Of a DNA stretch of 64,000 nt, positions 20,716-33,087 are shown one piece after another. Positions within the stretch are counted from its first letter, which is position 1, and every line of letters begins with the position of its first letter. The notes beneath the pieces were generated by a model that saw only the letters and a list, made by a program, of their open reading frames with translations, had not been told where the DNA came from and ran no database searches. The DNA comes from Rhizoclosmatium globosum (lineage: Eukaryota; Chytridiomycota; Chytridiomycetes; Chytridiales; Chytriomycetaceae). The position numbers and the translations under genes were made by a program. The DNA lies in the NCBI GenBank assembly GCA_002104985.1, contig MCGO01000074.1:1-64000 (forward strand), given 5' to 3'.

Positions 20716-22477
20716 TTATTGTGGCAACTGTGAGCCAAGTACACTTTGTACAAAGGCTTCAGCTTCTTTTACAGCGTTTTCTGGACTGCTCTTATATCTC
20801 ATCAAGTGTCCTTGTACAGCAGCCATACTAACACCTTTTTCTGGAACACGTCGACTAAATTGCGTTGCCAGATCCTCTAAAGCTGATGGATTATCTTCAA
20901 AAATAGATGATTGAACAGTGGTCTCATCTGTGGCAGGAACTGGAGGCTTGATAAAAAACTGGACAAACAAGTCTTTGACTTGAGCACGTGTTGCTTTGTC
21001 AAACAGAACTTTGACGTCCACTCTACCTGGTCTGATAAGAGCCTGCAAGAATAGTTTGTTAGTGAGCCAATAATTCGAAACAAGAGAGCACTTACGGGAT
21101 CCAGCTTTTCAATGTGGTTCGTAGTCATAACCAAAATGCGTCCTTCTTGAGCAGCGACACCGTCAATAGCATTCAAGAGTCCTGAAAATGTCACATTGGT
21201 AACAATCGATCCACTGTTTTGATTTTCAGCGGGTGTTCCTGGCCTTGTAGTTGCGGACACTGTTGAAGTCAAGGACCGAGAAACAAAAGCCGCATCAATA
21301 TCTTCCAATAACAGAATGCACCGTGGCGGGGTGTCTACCATCAACTCTGTCAGAGTCTCATCCGTTAAACCTTTGTTTGCCAGCGAGATGACATAGATAT
21401 TCAGTTTGAGTTCACCAGCAAGCGCAGTGACAAAAGAAGTCTTTCCGGTTCCAGGATACCCGTAAAACATGTATCCACGTCGGTAGGGAATACCACGATC
21501 GGCATACCACTTTTCATTCTTTAGAAACTCGAGGGCGTCGCAAAGGACAGTTTGCTTTGTAGATCCATCGAGAACAATTGTGGAGAGTGGTCGGATGGGA
21601 CGAGAACGCGTGCGCCGCCAGTTTCCGTATTGATCCGCCGAGTAAATGACTGTTCGTTGAAGATCTCGTTCGGCGTATTTCCGACGAGATTCTTCGACAA
21701 GATCTTCCAGTGCCTGTCTCGCGCCGTTTGATTGGACGTGGGTTGGATGGGTAGGTTGTTTGTGTGATGAGTGACGGCTGGGGGAGGGGAATTACGAGCA
21801 CGCCAAAGGTGTCCAATTGTAGAGACAACAATACGTTCACCCATAACAGGGCCCGATGAATTCGCCATTGCAGCAGTTGGCTTTGGGCGAATGCGGGTGA
21901 TCCACATGAGACGATTCTTGTACCAAAACCAGTGTGTGCAGTTTGGAGAAGGTAAGAACTGGTATGCAGGTAAGTGGGCGAATTCCTGGTCGACAGCAGA
22001 CGAAGAGGTAGTTGAACGACCCGTTGAAGGAGTGACGTGGACAGCAAATCGCGTAGACTGTCTCACAAAGTTCTGGTCGGCCAGCCAGGCGAGCATCCAC
22101 GAGTACGCCTCGTCAGTGCCTGACACTTCGACTTTGACGACAAGGCGGCGTTCAAGGAAGCTGTAGAGCACACCAGCACCAACGCGGACGAGGGCGGCAC
22201 AGGCGCCAAGGGCCGCGAGGGTCAGGCCCGACTGCGTGAAGCCATTGGGCGGGGGAAGTCCGACAGCCTCGGCCGCAGATTCGAGGAAGAGTCCAAGCCC
22301 GTGCGTGGGCGTTGGACTTGGTTGTGTGTCGTTGACGCCCGCGATCACTTCAAGCTCACTCTCGCTCAAGCCCACATTCGATCGACCGCCACTGCCGCTG
22401 CTGCTGACTAATCCTCGCGAGAAATGCGGCCGCAGAAACACCGACGGTGAAGGCCGTCTCAGTCCGTGTGGAAACAT
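20716..22477 (-). CDS. BCS1: BCS1-like AAA ATPase
   Basis: This is a mitochondrial inner-membrane AAA protein family; BCS1 inserts the Rieske protein into complex III. The start is the ATG at 22477. The N-terminal region contains a hydrophobic segment at about residues 70-95 (LTLAALGACAALVRVGAGVLY) followed by the BCS1_N domain (EVSGTDEAYSWMLAWLADQ). After a frame slip near 21740 the sequence reads RGIPYRRGYMFYGYPGTGKTS (Walker A), CILLLEDIDAAF (Walker B), and VTFSGLLNAIDGVAAQEGRILVMTTNH. Following a 48-bp intron near 21050-21095 it reads ALIRPGRVDVKV. These last parts are diagnostic. The C-terminal lid ends at 20716. It could be a BCS1 paralogue outside complex III assembly. It is convergent with the HET gene. 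Confidence 0.85.
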
Positions 22478-22533
22478 TATTAAAAACAAGTCTCAAAACA
22501 GAACAAACAAAAAGAACACAACAATAGTCTCAA

Positions 22534-22665
22534 ATGGTCGATTGCCTCAAAGTCTTTCTTGTCCTTCTCCTTGCTCCACTGCCAACTGCTCCAACAATCT
22601 TCCTCCTTGCCCTCCTCATGTCCATGGTGCTGAGCATCAGCCCTGTCCATACTGTTCTCTGCTGA
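22534..22665 (+). CDS. Possible 43-residue hydrophobic peptide
   Basis: This short ORF begins with an ATG preceded by an A/C-rich stretch and lies 56 bp from the divergent BCS1 start. It is strongly hydrophobic (VFLVLLLAPLPTAPTIFLL, then LALLMSMVLSI), like a tail-anchored or signal-type peptide. No family is recognised. It may be a real micro-ORF, an upstream exon, or chance. Confidence 0.3.
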   Translation: MVDCLKVFLVLLLAPLPTAPTIFLLALLMSMVLSISPVHTVLC

Positions 22666-22762
22666 TTATGCTCGTGTTACGAACGACACATACGTTTTAT
22701 GGCTCAGGAGATGACCATAAAGGCTTTGGTGCAACAACATCATGGCTAGATACCCGTTCATG

Positions 22763-24141
22763 CTACAACCAAAACTGCAAAACATGATATGGCGAGACAA
22801 CCAGACGGATGCTGTCTCTCGTGGCCTCATACCTGATATCGTCATACACGCACCACAAGCTGTGCTTTAAATCGAACACTCCTTGATCTCCCTTCTTGTA
22901 CAGTAATGGTCCGCGTCCAACAATAAACCTGACTGCATATTCAACAACACACATTGATTCTATTGCTTCTTTTTGGGTATTCGTAAATGAACGATTCCAT
23001 TTGTAACTCGTTGATCGTATTCCATTCCAAATTTGGCTTTCAGGAGTACCATGAGTTCTAGATCCCCTCATCAAATGCGACAAACAGCTTCAATTTTTCC
23101 TGGGGAACGTAAAGTATGCCTTTGTCAATATTTCCATCGTCCTCCGTTGTGTATGCGGAATGATATTCTAGAATACGATATAAGTTCTCAACTACAACAA
23201 GAATTACGTCCTCACTGAGGCAATCAACTTCTCCAAGTCTTCTAATTGATTCCAACAGACGCGAAAAAGATGGAAATTGAAGTCATCAAGTAATGCTCGC
23301 TGTATCCTCAGTGCATTCACAACTTTCGCCTCTCGTTGAATAGAATCCGGGAGTGTAGCAAACAAAGACATTACTGCCCTTGAATCAAACTGAACTCCTT
23401 CTTTTTTGCAGGTGGAATGTAGCAAATCATGTAGAGGAGTAGAAGAGTCGTCATTTCGGCACGATTCAGTAATGAGACATCAGACGCGCTTGCTTCTTGG
23501 TAGAATACAGTGACTAATTGAGTCAAACTCTTGAGCAGTTCCGCAAAGTTTCGCCCCTCCAAACACGTTTTTACTGATGTTTCATAGACGTGGATGGCGA
23601 ATGTGTCGATTTGGCCCAATGAGACCACACCTTCTCGAAGCTTTCCTATTCCGCAGTTAAATTTACATAGTATTTCATACCATGGACTCACTTAGTTGTG
23701 ATAGAATAGGATCCAATGCACCAGGTTTCCGAGTCCCTCTTGTCACCCCTCCTTTTCGTTCCTCATCATAGAACGCATCCAATTCTCCTGAATGTGAGTA
23801 AAGAAAGCTTCTTGTGTCGATCGATTGCGAAGTCTATGGTAAGTTTGTTCAGTCTCCCCCTCAACTTCTCAAGGCTTCAAACGAGAACGCACCCGGCCTC
23901 ATCGTCCCAATTTCTGCTCACCAGCGTCAAGTTCCCGAATTGGTCATCGAGAGGTGGATTGATTCGTTCTTTGGAGTCGCTGAACTTTGACGACTGGAGA
24001 CCCTGACTGCTCCAGTTCGGAGTCCACAGCAGTATTGGACGGTCGCCAAGAGCCAGTGTTTGCCGATCGGCCTCGGTTTGTGCCACTTGAGTTTCCTCGC
24101 GAGGATCCTCGGCCTCGCGAGTGTGGCTTCCTCGGCGCCAT
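22763..24141 (-). CDS. SAC3/GANP-domain protein (THP3/LENG8-like), frame-broken
   Basis: The N-terminus (ATG 24141) is an RG/Ser-rich stretch (SRGRGSSRGNSSG). Further exons include ELDAFYDEER, then LDPILSQL joined across an intron (about 23649-23692) to KLREGVVSLGQIDTFAIHVYE. The core matches the SAC3 pattern: VYETSVKTCLEGRNFAELLKS, LTQLVTVFYQE, NRAEMTTLLLLYMICY, then VVNALRIQRALLDD and NFHLFR. SAC3 family proteins act in mRNA export and transcription-coupled complexes. The C-terminal third is read in changing frames (slips near 23250 and 23060), so the stop at 22763 is tentative. It might instead be another PCI-like scaffold. Confidence 0.5.
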
Positions 24142-24324
24142 TTTGTGTCGTCCATTACAGTAACTTTGATTACAAACGAACAGAATACAAAATAATGAGT
24201 AGTGTGCGCAGAAATTCTTTGTTACAGATTTAGTATGTTAATTTCTCTGTTCCTCTATTCAACAAACCCAATCCCTTTTTGCTACGTGTTTTTTGATCTC
24301 CACACACCATCCAAACACTCCAAA

Positions 24325-25676
24325 ATGCGATTGCTCCTCGTCGCATTCGCATTCATCCTCCTCGCAACGACAGTCTTGCCGGAAAGGATTTCTACAAAAT
24401 CCTGGGCATTAGTCGGTCAGCACAAAAGGTATCTACTGACAACAGAGTTGACAGCAACCACTGACAACCCCTTGTGATAAAGCGCGAGATCAAAAAGGCA
24501 TACAAAGACCTCTCCTTGAAATACCACCCTGACAAGAACCCAGGAGACAAGGAAGTTGAGCAGAAGTTTATGGAAATTGCAAATGGTAGCAGTCGTCTCG
24601 CCGCTCCAATCATTCTAACGACTGATATACAGCATACGAAGTTCTTAGTGACGAAGAGAAGCGACGTATTTACGACCAATAGGAGAAGAAGGGCTTTCGG
24701 GACAGAACCAAAACAACTTCCATAACCCATTTGACATCTTTTCTCAGTTTGGATTTGGTGGAGGAGGTCACCATGGACACCAGGAACGTAAGGGCCTGAA
24801 GTTACGATGGTTTTGAGTGTCAGTTTGGAAGAGTTGTTCAATGGAGAGCAGATTGAGGTTGGTTTTGGACTAGGGGTGTCCTTTGGGTTTGCTGAACCAT
24901 ATGTTGCAGGTCGAAGTCAACAAGCAAGTTATTTGTCCAATTTGTCGAGGTTCTGGAGCCAAGAATGCAAACGACGTAAAGAAATGTACATCTTGTAACG
25001 GACAGGGAATCAAGATTGTGAAGCAACAACTCGCACCAGGAATGTGGCAGCAAATGCAAACACAGTGCGTATATTTTTATTTCGTATCTTAATCCAGCGA
25101 CTAAGCCCCTTCCTTTGTAGTGTGATGTTTGTGGTGGAAAAGGAAAAGTCGTCAAATCAAAGTGCACATCCTGTCACGGCCACAAAGTAAAGCGTGGATC
25201 ACACCAAATCACCGTCACTGTCGAACGCGGAATGCCTGACCAACACCACATTGTCTTTGACGGAGAAGGAGACGAGCATCCTGATATTACTCCAGGCGAC
25301 ATCCACTTTGTAATCAACACGCAACCACATCCTGTATTCACTCGTGAAGGAAACAATCTTCGTATGGTGAAGGAGATTTCGTTAAAGGATGCGTTGCTTG
25401 GTGTTAAATTCGATGTGAACCATTTGGATGGTAAGAAGGTTACTATTACGAGGGATGGCGTGACACAGCCTGGTAAGCCAGTAATATTTCTGCAAAGTGC
25501 CTGATGCTAATGATTTGTGGGATTTGATAGGTTTCGTACAGGTTGTAAAGGGACAAGGAATGCCCACTCATATGTACCCCTCAGAACGAGGAGACCTCTA
25601 TGTACAATATTCTGTTTCACTTCCGGCATCTCTGACTGCTGAGCAAAAGAAGCTGATCGAAAAGGCTTTTGCATAA
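24325..25676 (+). CDS. ER-type DnaJ (Hsp40) co-chaperone, SCJ1/ERdj3-like
   Basis: The N-terminus is a signal peptide ([17 protein letters not shown]), then the J domain: [15 protein letters not shown], an intron, then [21 protein letters not shown] with the HPD motif that stimulates Hsp70. A Gly/Phe-rich linker ([11 protein letters not shown]) follows. Four CxxCxGxG-type zinc motifs come next ([32 protein letters not shown]), then the substrate-binding C-terminal domains ([19 protein letters not shown]). No HDEL-like retention signal is seen at the end (LIEKAFA), unlike yeast Scj1. Single-base losses are seen near 24379, 24682 and 24797. These are useful evidence that such breaks are not gene death, since the protein is otherwise fully conserved. 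Confidence 0.92.
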
Positions 25677-25845
25677 ATGAATCGTTTTTGTTGAAAGTGA
25701 TAATGGGAATGTCTTTTATATTTCGATGAACCTTATGAGTGATTAAATGTGGTTGTGATCAATTGTTGGCCTGAATGACTCGCAGAAGAGAAATACCTTC
25801 GGGTTTCTTCGGGTGTGGCCCATTTTCAAAAACTCACATCCAAAG

Positions 25846-26585
25846 ATGCTCAGATCCCTTCTCACTCGCCAGTCATCCAGGACACTTCTCTCAGCAACAG
25901 TTCAGCGAAGAGCGTTCGTTGCCGCCCCTCCTCTGTTAACTCTAAGGTGCCGGATGAACTATGACTCAAACCACCTACCATTTGACTGAAGCATCTTCGT
26001 TCTATAGGTCTGGGAACTTGGCATTCTCAACCACGTTGCAATTGCTTGTCCTGACTTGGAAAAGGCAACCGCATTCTACCGAGATGTCCTGAAGGGCAAA
26101 TGCTCTGAACAGATTGTGCGTCCAACAGTCCCACTGCCAAACTTCCATCTGATTTACTAAAAATGTTGTAATCAGGCTTTGCCAGAGCATGGAGTTACCA
26201 CCGTCTTCGTTAACCTTGGAAACACCAAAATCGAATTACGTACGTTATCCAACCTCAAGGCTCGCAAGCTTCAATCACTAACTCAGCCTTAAATTAGTGC
26301 ATCCACTCGGAGAAAAGAGTCCTATCGCTGGATTCCTTGCCAAGAACAAGGAGGGAGGAATGCATCACATTTGCTTGGAAGTCGACAACGTTTACACTGC
26401 TATGGCGGATGTGAAAGCGAATGGTGTTCGCGTTTTGGATAAGGAACCAAAGATTGGGGCTCACGGAAAGCCAGTTGTGTTCTTGCATCCAAAGGTTTGT
26501 TCGATATCATGTCGGTTTAACAATACTGATATACTCGAAACGATAGGATTGTGGCGGGGTACTGGTTGAGCTTGAACAGCGTTGA
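25846..26585 (+). CDS. MCEE: Methylmalonyl-CoA epimerase, mitochondrial
   Basis: The protein begins with a basic, Ser-rich mitochondrial presequence (LRSLLTRQSSRTLLSATVQRR). After an intron (about 25948-26008) it reads VWELGILNHVAIACPDLEKA. The VOC-fold core follows over further introns: LPEHGVTTVFVNLGNTKIEL, HPLGEKSPIAGFL, EGGMHHICLEVD, PKIGAHGKPVVFLHPKDCGG and VLVELEQ. The metal ligands of the family (His in LNHVAI, His in MHHI, Glu in VLVELE) are present. The enzyme interconverts R- and S-methylmalonyl-CoA on the route from propionyl-CoA to succinyl-CoA, which needs a B12-dependent mutase. Exon 1 and exon 2 are out of phase as read, so one base is probably missing. Confidence 0.92.
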
Positions 26586-26662
26586 TGAATATTGGACTTC
26601 TTTCTAACTAAATAAACAATGTTCTATTGAGAAATGATGGTGTATTTGTTTTCTTTTCCAAA

Positions 26663-28147
26663 ATGGCGAAAGTAAGCGCTGCGCAGACATCTCCTCCTCC
26701 TCACTCCATCTCAACCAACCAGCAAATGAAGGGCTAATGTAACTATCGAGAGGGAGTTGATTGTTGATGCGACATCAGTCCAGGAGAAAGACGTCCGTGG
26801 ACATCAGTCGAGCCAAAGCAACATTTCAATCTTAATGAACAAGAGAACTAACAAAGCAAACAACTCCAATAGAAAAAGAAGAGATCAAATGAACTGAAGC
26901 CGTGGTGCTGGTGCGTTTCGACTGCGAATTGTTTCCAACAACTGATGATTTCGGCTTTACTTTAGGTACTGCGACAGATCCTTCGATGATGAGAAAGTTC
27001 TTATTGATCATCAGGTGAGCTCTATTATGATAGTTTGCATGGTGCGAGGAGAGACCCTGTACTAAATTCTCGTCATCGCAGAGGGCGAAACATCTCAAAT
27101 GTAACAACTGTGGAAAGAAAATGAATACTGCTGGAGGATTGGCTGTACATTGTATGCAAGTTCACAAAGAGACACTCATCAAGTAACGTGAATTTCGTTG
27201 CACCTGTATCAGCTTACCCAAAGGTTTACATAGACTTGAAAACACGCTCCCAGGGCGCGAATCAATTGATGTTGAGATTTTTGGAATGGAAGGAATCCCA
27301 GAGGCTGATTTGCAAGCTCACATTGAGCAAGTGCAAGGAGGGTCTGGAGCCAACAAACGAATTCACATTGACGCGAATCCAGATTCACTGAAAGAACAAC
27401 TAGCCGCGTTTCAAGCGCAGAAAGAAGCACTTGCCGCCGCGAATGCTGGACCTCCTCCTGGATTTGCCCCTCCACAATTTCCTGGTATGCCTCCAACAGG
27501 ATTTCCTCTAGGATTCCCTCCTGCGCCGTTTGGAATGCCTGGGATGCCTGGAATGCCTGCGATGCCAGGGATGCCGGGAATGCCTGGAATGCCTCCTCCT
27601 CCAGGATTCCCACCTCTGCCTGGAGCACCTTTTGGTTTCCCCCCTGCTCCACCTGCGATGGGAGCTGTTCCACCTGGATGGCCTCCCGGATTTGCACCTC
27701 CACCTGCGATGGGGGCAGTTCCTCCAGGATGGCCCCTGGTTTTGCTCCACCCCCAGCTCCTGCTACAGCTCCTCAACCTACAATCGAAGCACCTCGCGAA
27801 GACGAATACCAGCCTCCGCATGATAGTGGTCCTGTTGATACATCAGCTAAAGTCCATCACGCACTCCCTCCTAGACCACCTTCACCGTTACGACAGTTTT
27901 CGCCACCGCCAGCTAAAGCTGATAGCCCCGTTAAACAAAGTGCTCATGCAGAGGAACAGGATGGATTCACTGGAGCTGAAGAACAATCTGGAGGCTATAT
28001 CGCGTCACGAATGGTTGGAACTTCATTCTTAATTTATGGAGACAACGACGAGTCCATTGTGAGTGTTTGTTTTTAATATATGTGTATTGATTTCTGGCAT
28101 AGGAGGAGAAACGTGCCCGAAACCCAAGATACGTGTTTGTCGGATAA
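26663..28147 (+). CDS. BuGZ/ZNF207-like Bub3-interacting zinc-finger protein
   Basis: Exon 1 is only ATG GCG AAA. Later exons give [21 protein letters not shown] (split by an intron), then [41 protein letters not shown], and [21 protein letters not shown]. This is the two-zinc-finger head of BuGZ/SUF4. The middle is a Pro/Gly/Met-rich low-complexity region of PGM units, the sort that drives condensation. The last exons carry [11 protein letters not shown] joined to [11 protein letters not shown], matching the Bub3-binding GLEBS motif with its Glu-Glu pair. BuGZ supports kinetochore loading of Bub3 and spindle assembly. One base is missing near 27735. The stop is at 28145-28147. Confidence 0.88.
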
Positions 28148-28399
28148 GGGATGGGAACTTGCAAAAGGCAAGAAGTTTTGTTTGGTTTTTGCCTTATCTA
28201 GCAGTATCTAGGCTTTCGCATTTCGAATTTGTTGGTTTTATAAAATGTGATGTGAGTTTGGATTTTGTTTACTGTTAGGCCAGGCTTTACTAGAAAGCTA
28301 CAAATCAACCATTTCAAACGAATTGCCATCATCATGCCTGCGTAGTTCGTGTTTATTTAGAAAATTATTGCGTTTATTTGATAATTGTGTTAGGAACGT

Positions 28400-30761
28400 C
28401 TACTCGACCAATTTCATCACCAATCTTCCTTCGTGATCTTCGCTATAATGGCGCTTCAAATAACGTTCCATAGCTGGCAACTGGCTGAAGTGACGTCTTG
28501 CAGCCATATGCTTTTGCTTGATTTTGCGAATGAAGTCATCTGTGTATAAGTCCATTGGATTTGACCTATCGTGCTTCTCGGCTTCTGCTTTTGTTAGAAG
28601 AATACAGTTCCAAGGACTGACTTCCATGGAATGATCCCAACGTGTCATCACCAAGTCGTCCATATTCTTGGCTGCACTAATGCAACTTTGACGATTCCAA
28701 ATCGCGTCGATCAAGTGTCTCATATCGGATTCCTGCAATAACGCGATTGCGTTGTAGTTTGCATCTTCAGGAGTACCCAACAGTGGTCGTTTCTGGGCTT
28801 CCTGTTTTCTCATTGATCTCAACAGATCTCCATAACAAGAATCATCTTTACGCTGGTTCGCAATATTCTCTTTGATAGTGCAAGGTTTGCAGCGGCCCAA
28901 GTGTTTCATTGTTGTTGAAAGGTAGAATTCGGTGGAAGGCAAATACTTTGTACACCCTCTGCAGTAGTAGACGGCTTGGTCGCGTTTCCAAGATTGGCCA
29001 GCGTCTGGGAACTAACAATATACGATCAGTGTTGAACACGTGAGAGGTCATGTACCTTCTGATAAACAGCTGCCTCTGGGTTAAACTCTGGTGTTTGCAC
29101 AAACTGCAAAAATAAGTTGCTGATTCTCTTACGCAACCCTATCATAAAGTGTTACATAATGTTAAAATGGTTCACACATACCTTCCAATGATTTCGCATC
29201 TCTCCCTCTGCTAACCAAGTCTCCTTCACGATTAATGAGCTCAACGATTTCTCTTGTCAGAACACAATCAAATTCCTTTCGGGTTATTCGTCAGCTATTT
29301 ATAAAAATATATATGTACAAACCTTGACAGTGTATTTAACGTGCAACAAGATTTGAAGACGTTCATCGACACTTAACATAGCTACGTTTAAGGCATGGTA
29401 CAAGTCTCGAAGCTCTCTTGCCCTGATAGTATTAGGAGTATCAACAGAAACAGCGGCTGTCCCATCTAAAACTGGCCACTTCTTAGGGGACGACATCTGC
29501 AAGCAAAACTATAAATATTTGAATTAAGGCAAATCCCCTAACCTTTTCTAACAGCTTCACAATAGCTTTCTCTCGATTTTCTTCGTTCGCAGCTATTTTC
29601 AATCGGTCGATTTTTTGAATAAGCACCGCTTCCTGATCCATCAAATCGGCCAAAGCCGCCAATCTAGCCGGCTCAGAATATCCAGCACTGTTAATAATAT
29701 CAGTTTCTTGAATTCTCCAATGCTCCAATCCATTGTAAAGGATTTCAAAATCCTTGTTCGTTTTGGGATGCAATCGACTCTCAATTTCCTTCTTTCGTCT
29801 CTTGTCCTCTAAAGCTTTTCGTCGCTTTTCTTTTGCTGCCATAGCCTTCATTCTCATATCACGCTCTTTCCGAAGACGTCTCACAAGTCTTGTCGCATAA
29901 CATTTGCGAACGAAGCATTGAATGATTGTGACCTGGTGTACGTGGTCAGACGGTTTAATATGTGGAATCTTACTTTTCGGTTGATCATTTTCCAATATTC
30001 TTCAGCTGTGAAATAAGGCTTTGGATAGAGAGCGTAATCATAGACAGCAGAAACATAGCAACCGGGTTTGCTCTAATCGGCGATTGAGTATCTATGCTAT
30101 TAAACACAGATTTGTACCATTTGAGTGAACGCGTCATGCTTTGGCTGGCTGAGTCTGTTTCTCAAAACTTGGTTTGACTATCACGATGGAATTTTGGGTT
30201 TGCTTTCTGTGAAAGTAAAGGTATAAGTTGGATCAAATGTAACAAGCACGCGCTTGCATTACCGCGTCTTTAATCTCTTGCGCTGTAGGAGTTTGAGAAA
30301 ATGCATGGCAAAACGTTCTTCCGTCTTTCTTGCTTCTATAACCACCCAAATAACGCTTTTTAATCCATGTAGAAAGATCAGGGAAGTTCTTGAGTTCGTC
30401 TATCGAAACAAATATCTCAATTAATCTTATTCCATGATTCCAACTAACCTTGTTGTTCAACTTCGCCTTGTGAGTTTTCGTGCTCTACAGCCCCAGAACT
30501 TTCGTGATTGGTCGTTTTGAACGAAACCGCTTCATTGTTTGTGTTCAGATTGCTGTCGTTCAAAACTTCGTTGCTTTTTCGGACCTGTGCGTTTCTCCAA
30601 GCTTGTTGGATGATGGAAGCTGCTCTTGATTGATGATCTAACGCGGTTTGTGATTCTGCGTGGCGAACTTCAGCTTGAGGTTCCACTGGATTGTTTACTG
30701 AGTCGGCAATAACCACACTCGTTGGTTCGTTCTCTTGTTGGATTGGTATTTCGTCCTCCAT
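28400..30761 (-). CDS. IQUB: IQ motif and ubiquitin-like domain protein IQUB (flagellar)
   Basis: This is a multi-exon gene with the start ATG at 30761 and the stop at 28400. It matches IQUB over most of its length: AASIIQQAWRNAQVRK, KKRYLGGYRSKKDGRTFCHA, and the IQ-like segment VTIIQCFVRKCYATRLVRRL. A charged coiled coil follows (RKALEDKRRKKEIESRLHP), then DFEILYNGLEHWRIQET, VDTPNTIRARELRDLYHALN, and MLSVDERLQILLHVKYTVK. The C-terminal domain has HLIDAIWNRQSCISAAKN, TRWDHSMEVSPWNCILLTK and FIRKIKQKHMAARRHFSQLP. IQUB is linked to radial spokes of motile cilia in animals, so it should be in the zoospore flagellum. The N-terminal ubiquitin-like domain of vertebrate IQUB was not seen. It is 70 bp from the divergent sirtuin fusion gene. 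Confidence 0.88.
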
Positions 30762-30831
30762 CTTCAACTATGTTGATGGGCAGTGTTGAAGGTTGGGATT
30801 TTCAATTGGATTGTTTCGCGAAACAGCTCTC

Positions 30832-32410
<1,579 letters not shown>

Positions 32411-33087
32411 ATGAAACATGTTAAATGTCCCACTCGTAAATAGTCTTGCTTGCCTGCATAGGGTTCTGCTAGCAATAGGCTTGGGATTTAGACCTTAACC
32501 GCAAGATCCAAAGGAGAGGTTAATGACTGTGACACTATTGTTTTGACTTGAGTTCTTTGGTTTCTACATTAACCACGCAGACCAATTGACTGCCAGATTG
32601 GTGATAAGGGTAAATAAAAGAGTTTATTGCGTTCAATTAATCGGCGGCAGCGCCTGCAGTAAGCCCCCAAGCTGACGATAGTACAGCTAACTCAGCAACA
32701 CCAGAGCTTTATCATCGCCCCTTTGTGTCTTATCTCCAAAGCTATCTATAAACCCTGTTGTAACTCATTTGTATTATAGGTTTATTAATAATAATCTGAT
32801 GACTGAGAACAAGTGGAATATTTTTGTGTTCATGTGGAACTAATTTTTGCTAGTGCGGAATTTGATAAACCGAACCGGGACTATCGAAATACAAAGATAA
32901 ACCGACTATTGGATAAACGAAACCTGATTTTTACTCGAATGTGTACTTTTTGACCCTTCCGCCACTGATAGTGACGATGGATGTCTGAAATTATCTGAGC
33001 TACTCGGTTGGAAAGTCGAGCTGGAGGAATTGGTTGCGAAAGGAAATACTCGCATTGAAGCGACAACTTCTTGAATAAACCTCTCTA
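32411..33087. other. Intergenic region, 677 bp
   Basis: It lies between the convergent ends of the sirtuin fusion and PrimPol. It is AT-rich with a GC-richer patch (GGCGGCAGCGCCTGCAG near 32643). No tRNA B-box, conserved ORF or repeat was found. A short minus ORF at 32881-33066 has no visible family. Confidence 0.5.

Noticed and set aside
32411..33087. Possible tRNA or other RNA gene in the large gap
   Set aside because: No A/B box pair, cloverleaf or other RNA signature could be found by eye.
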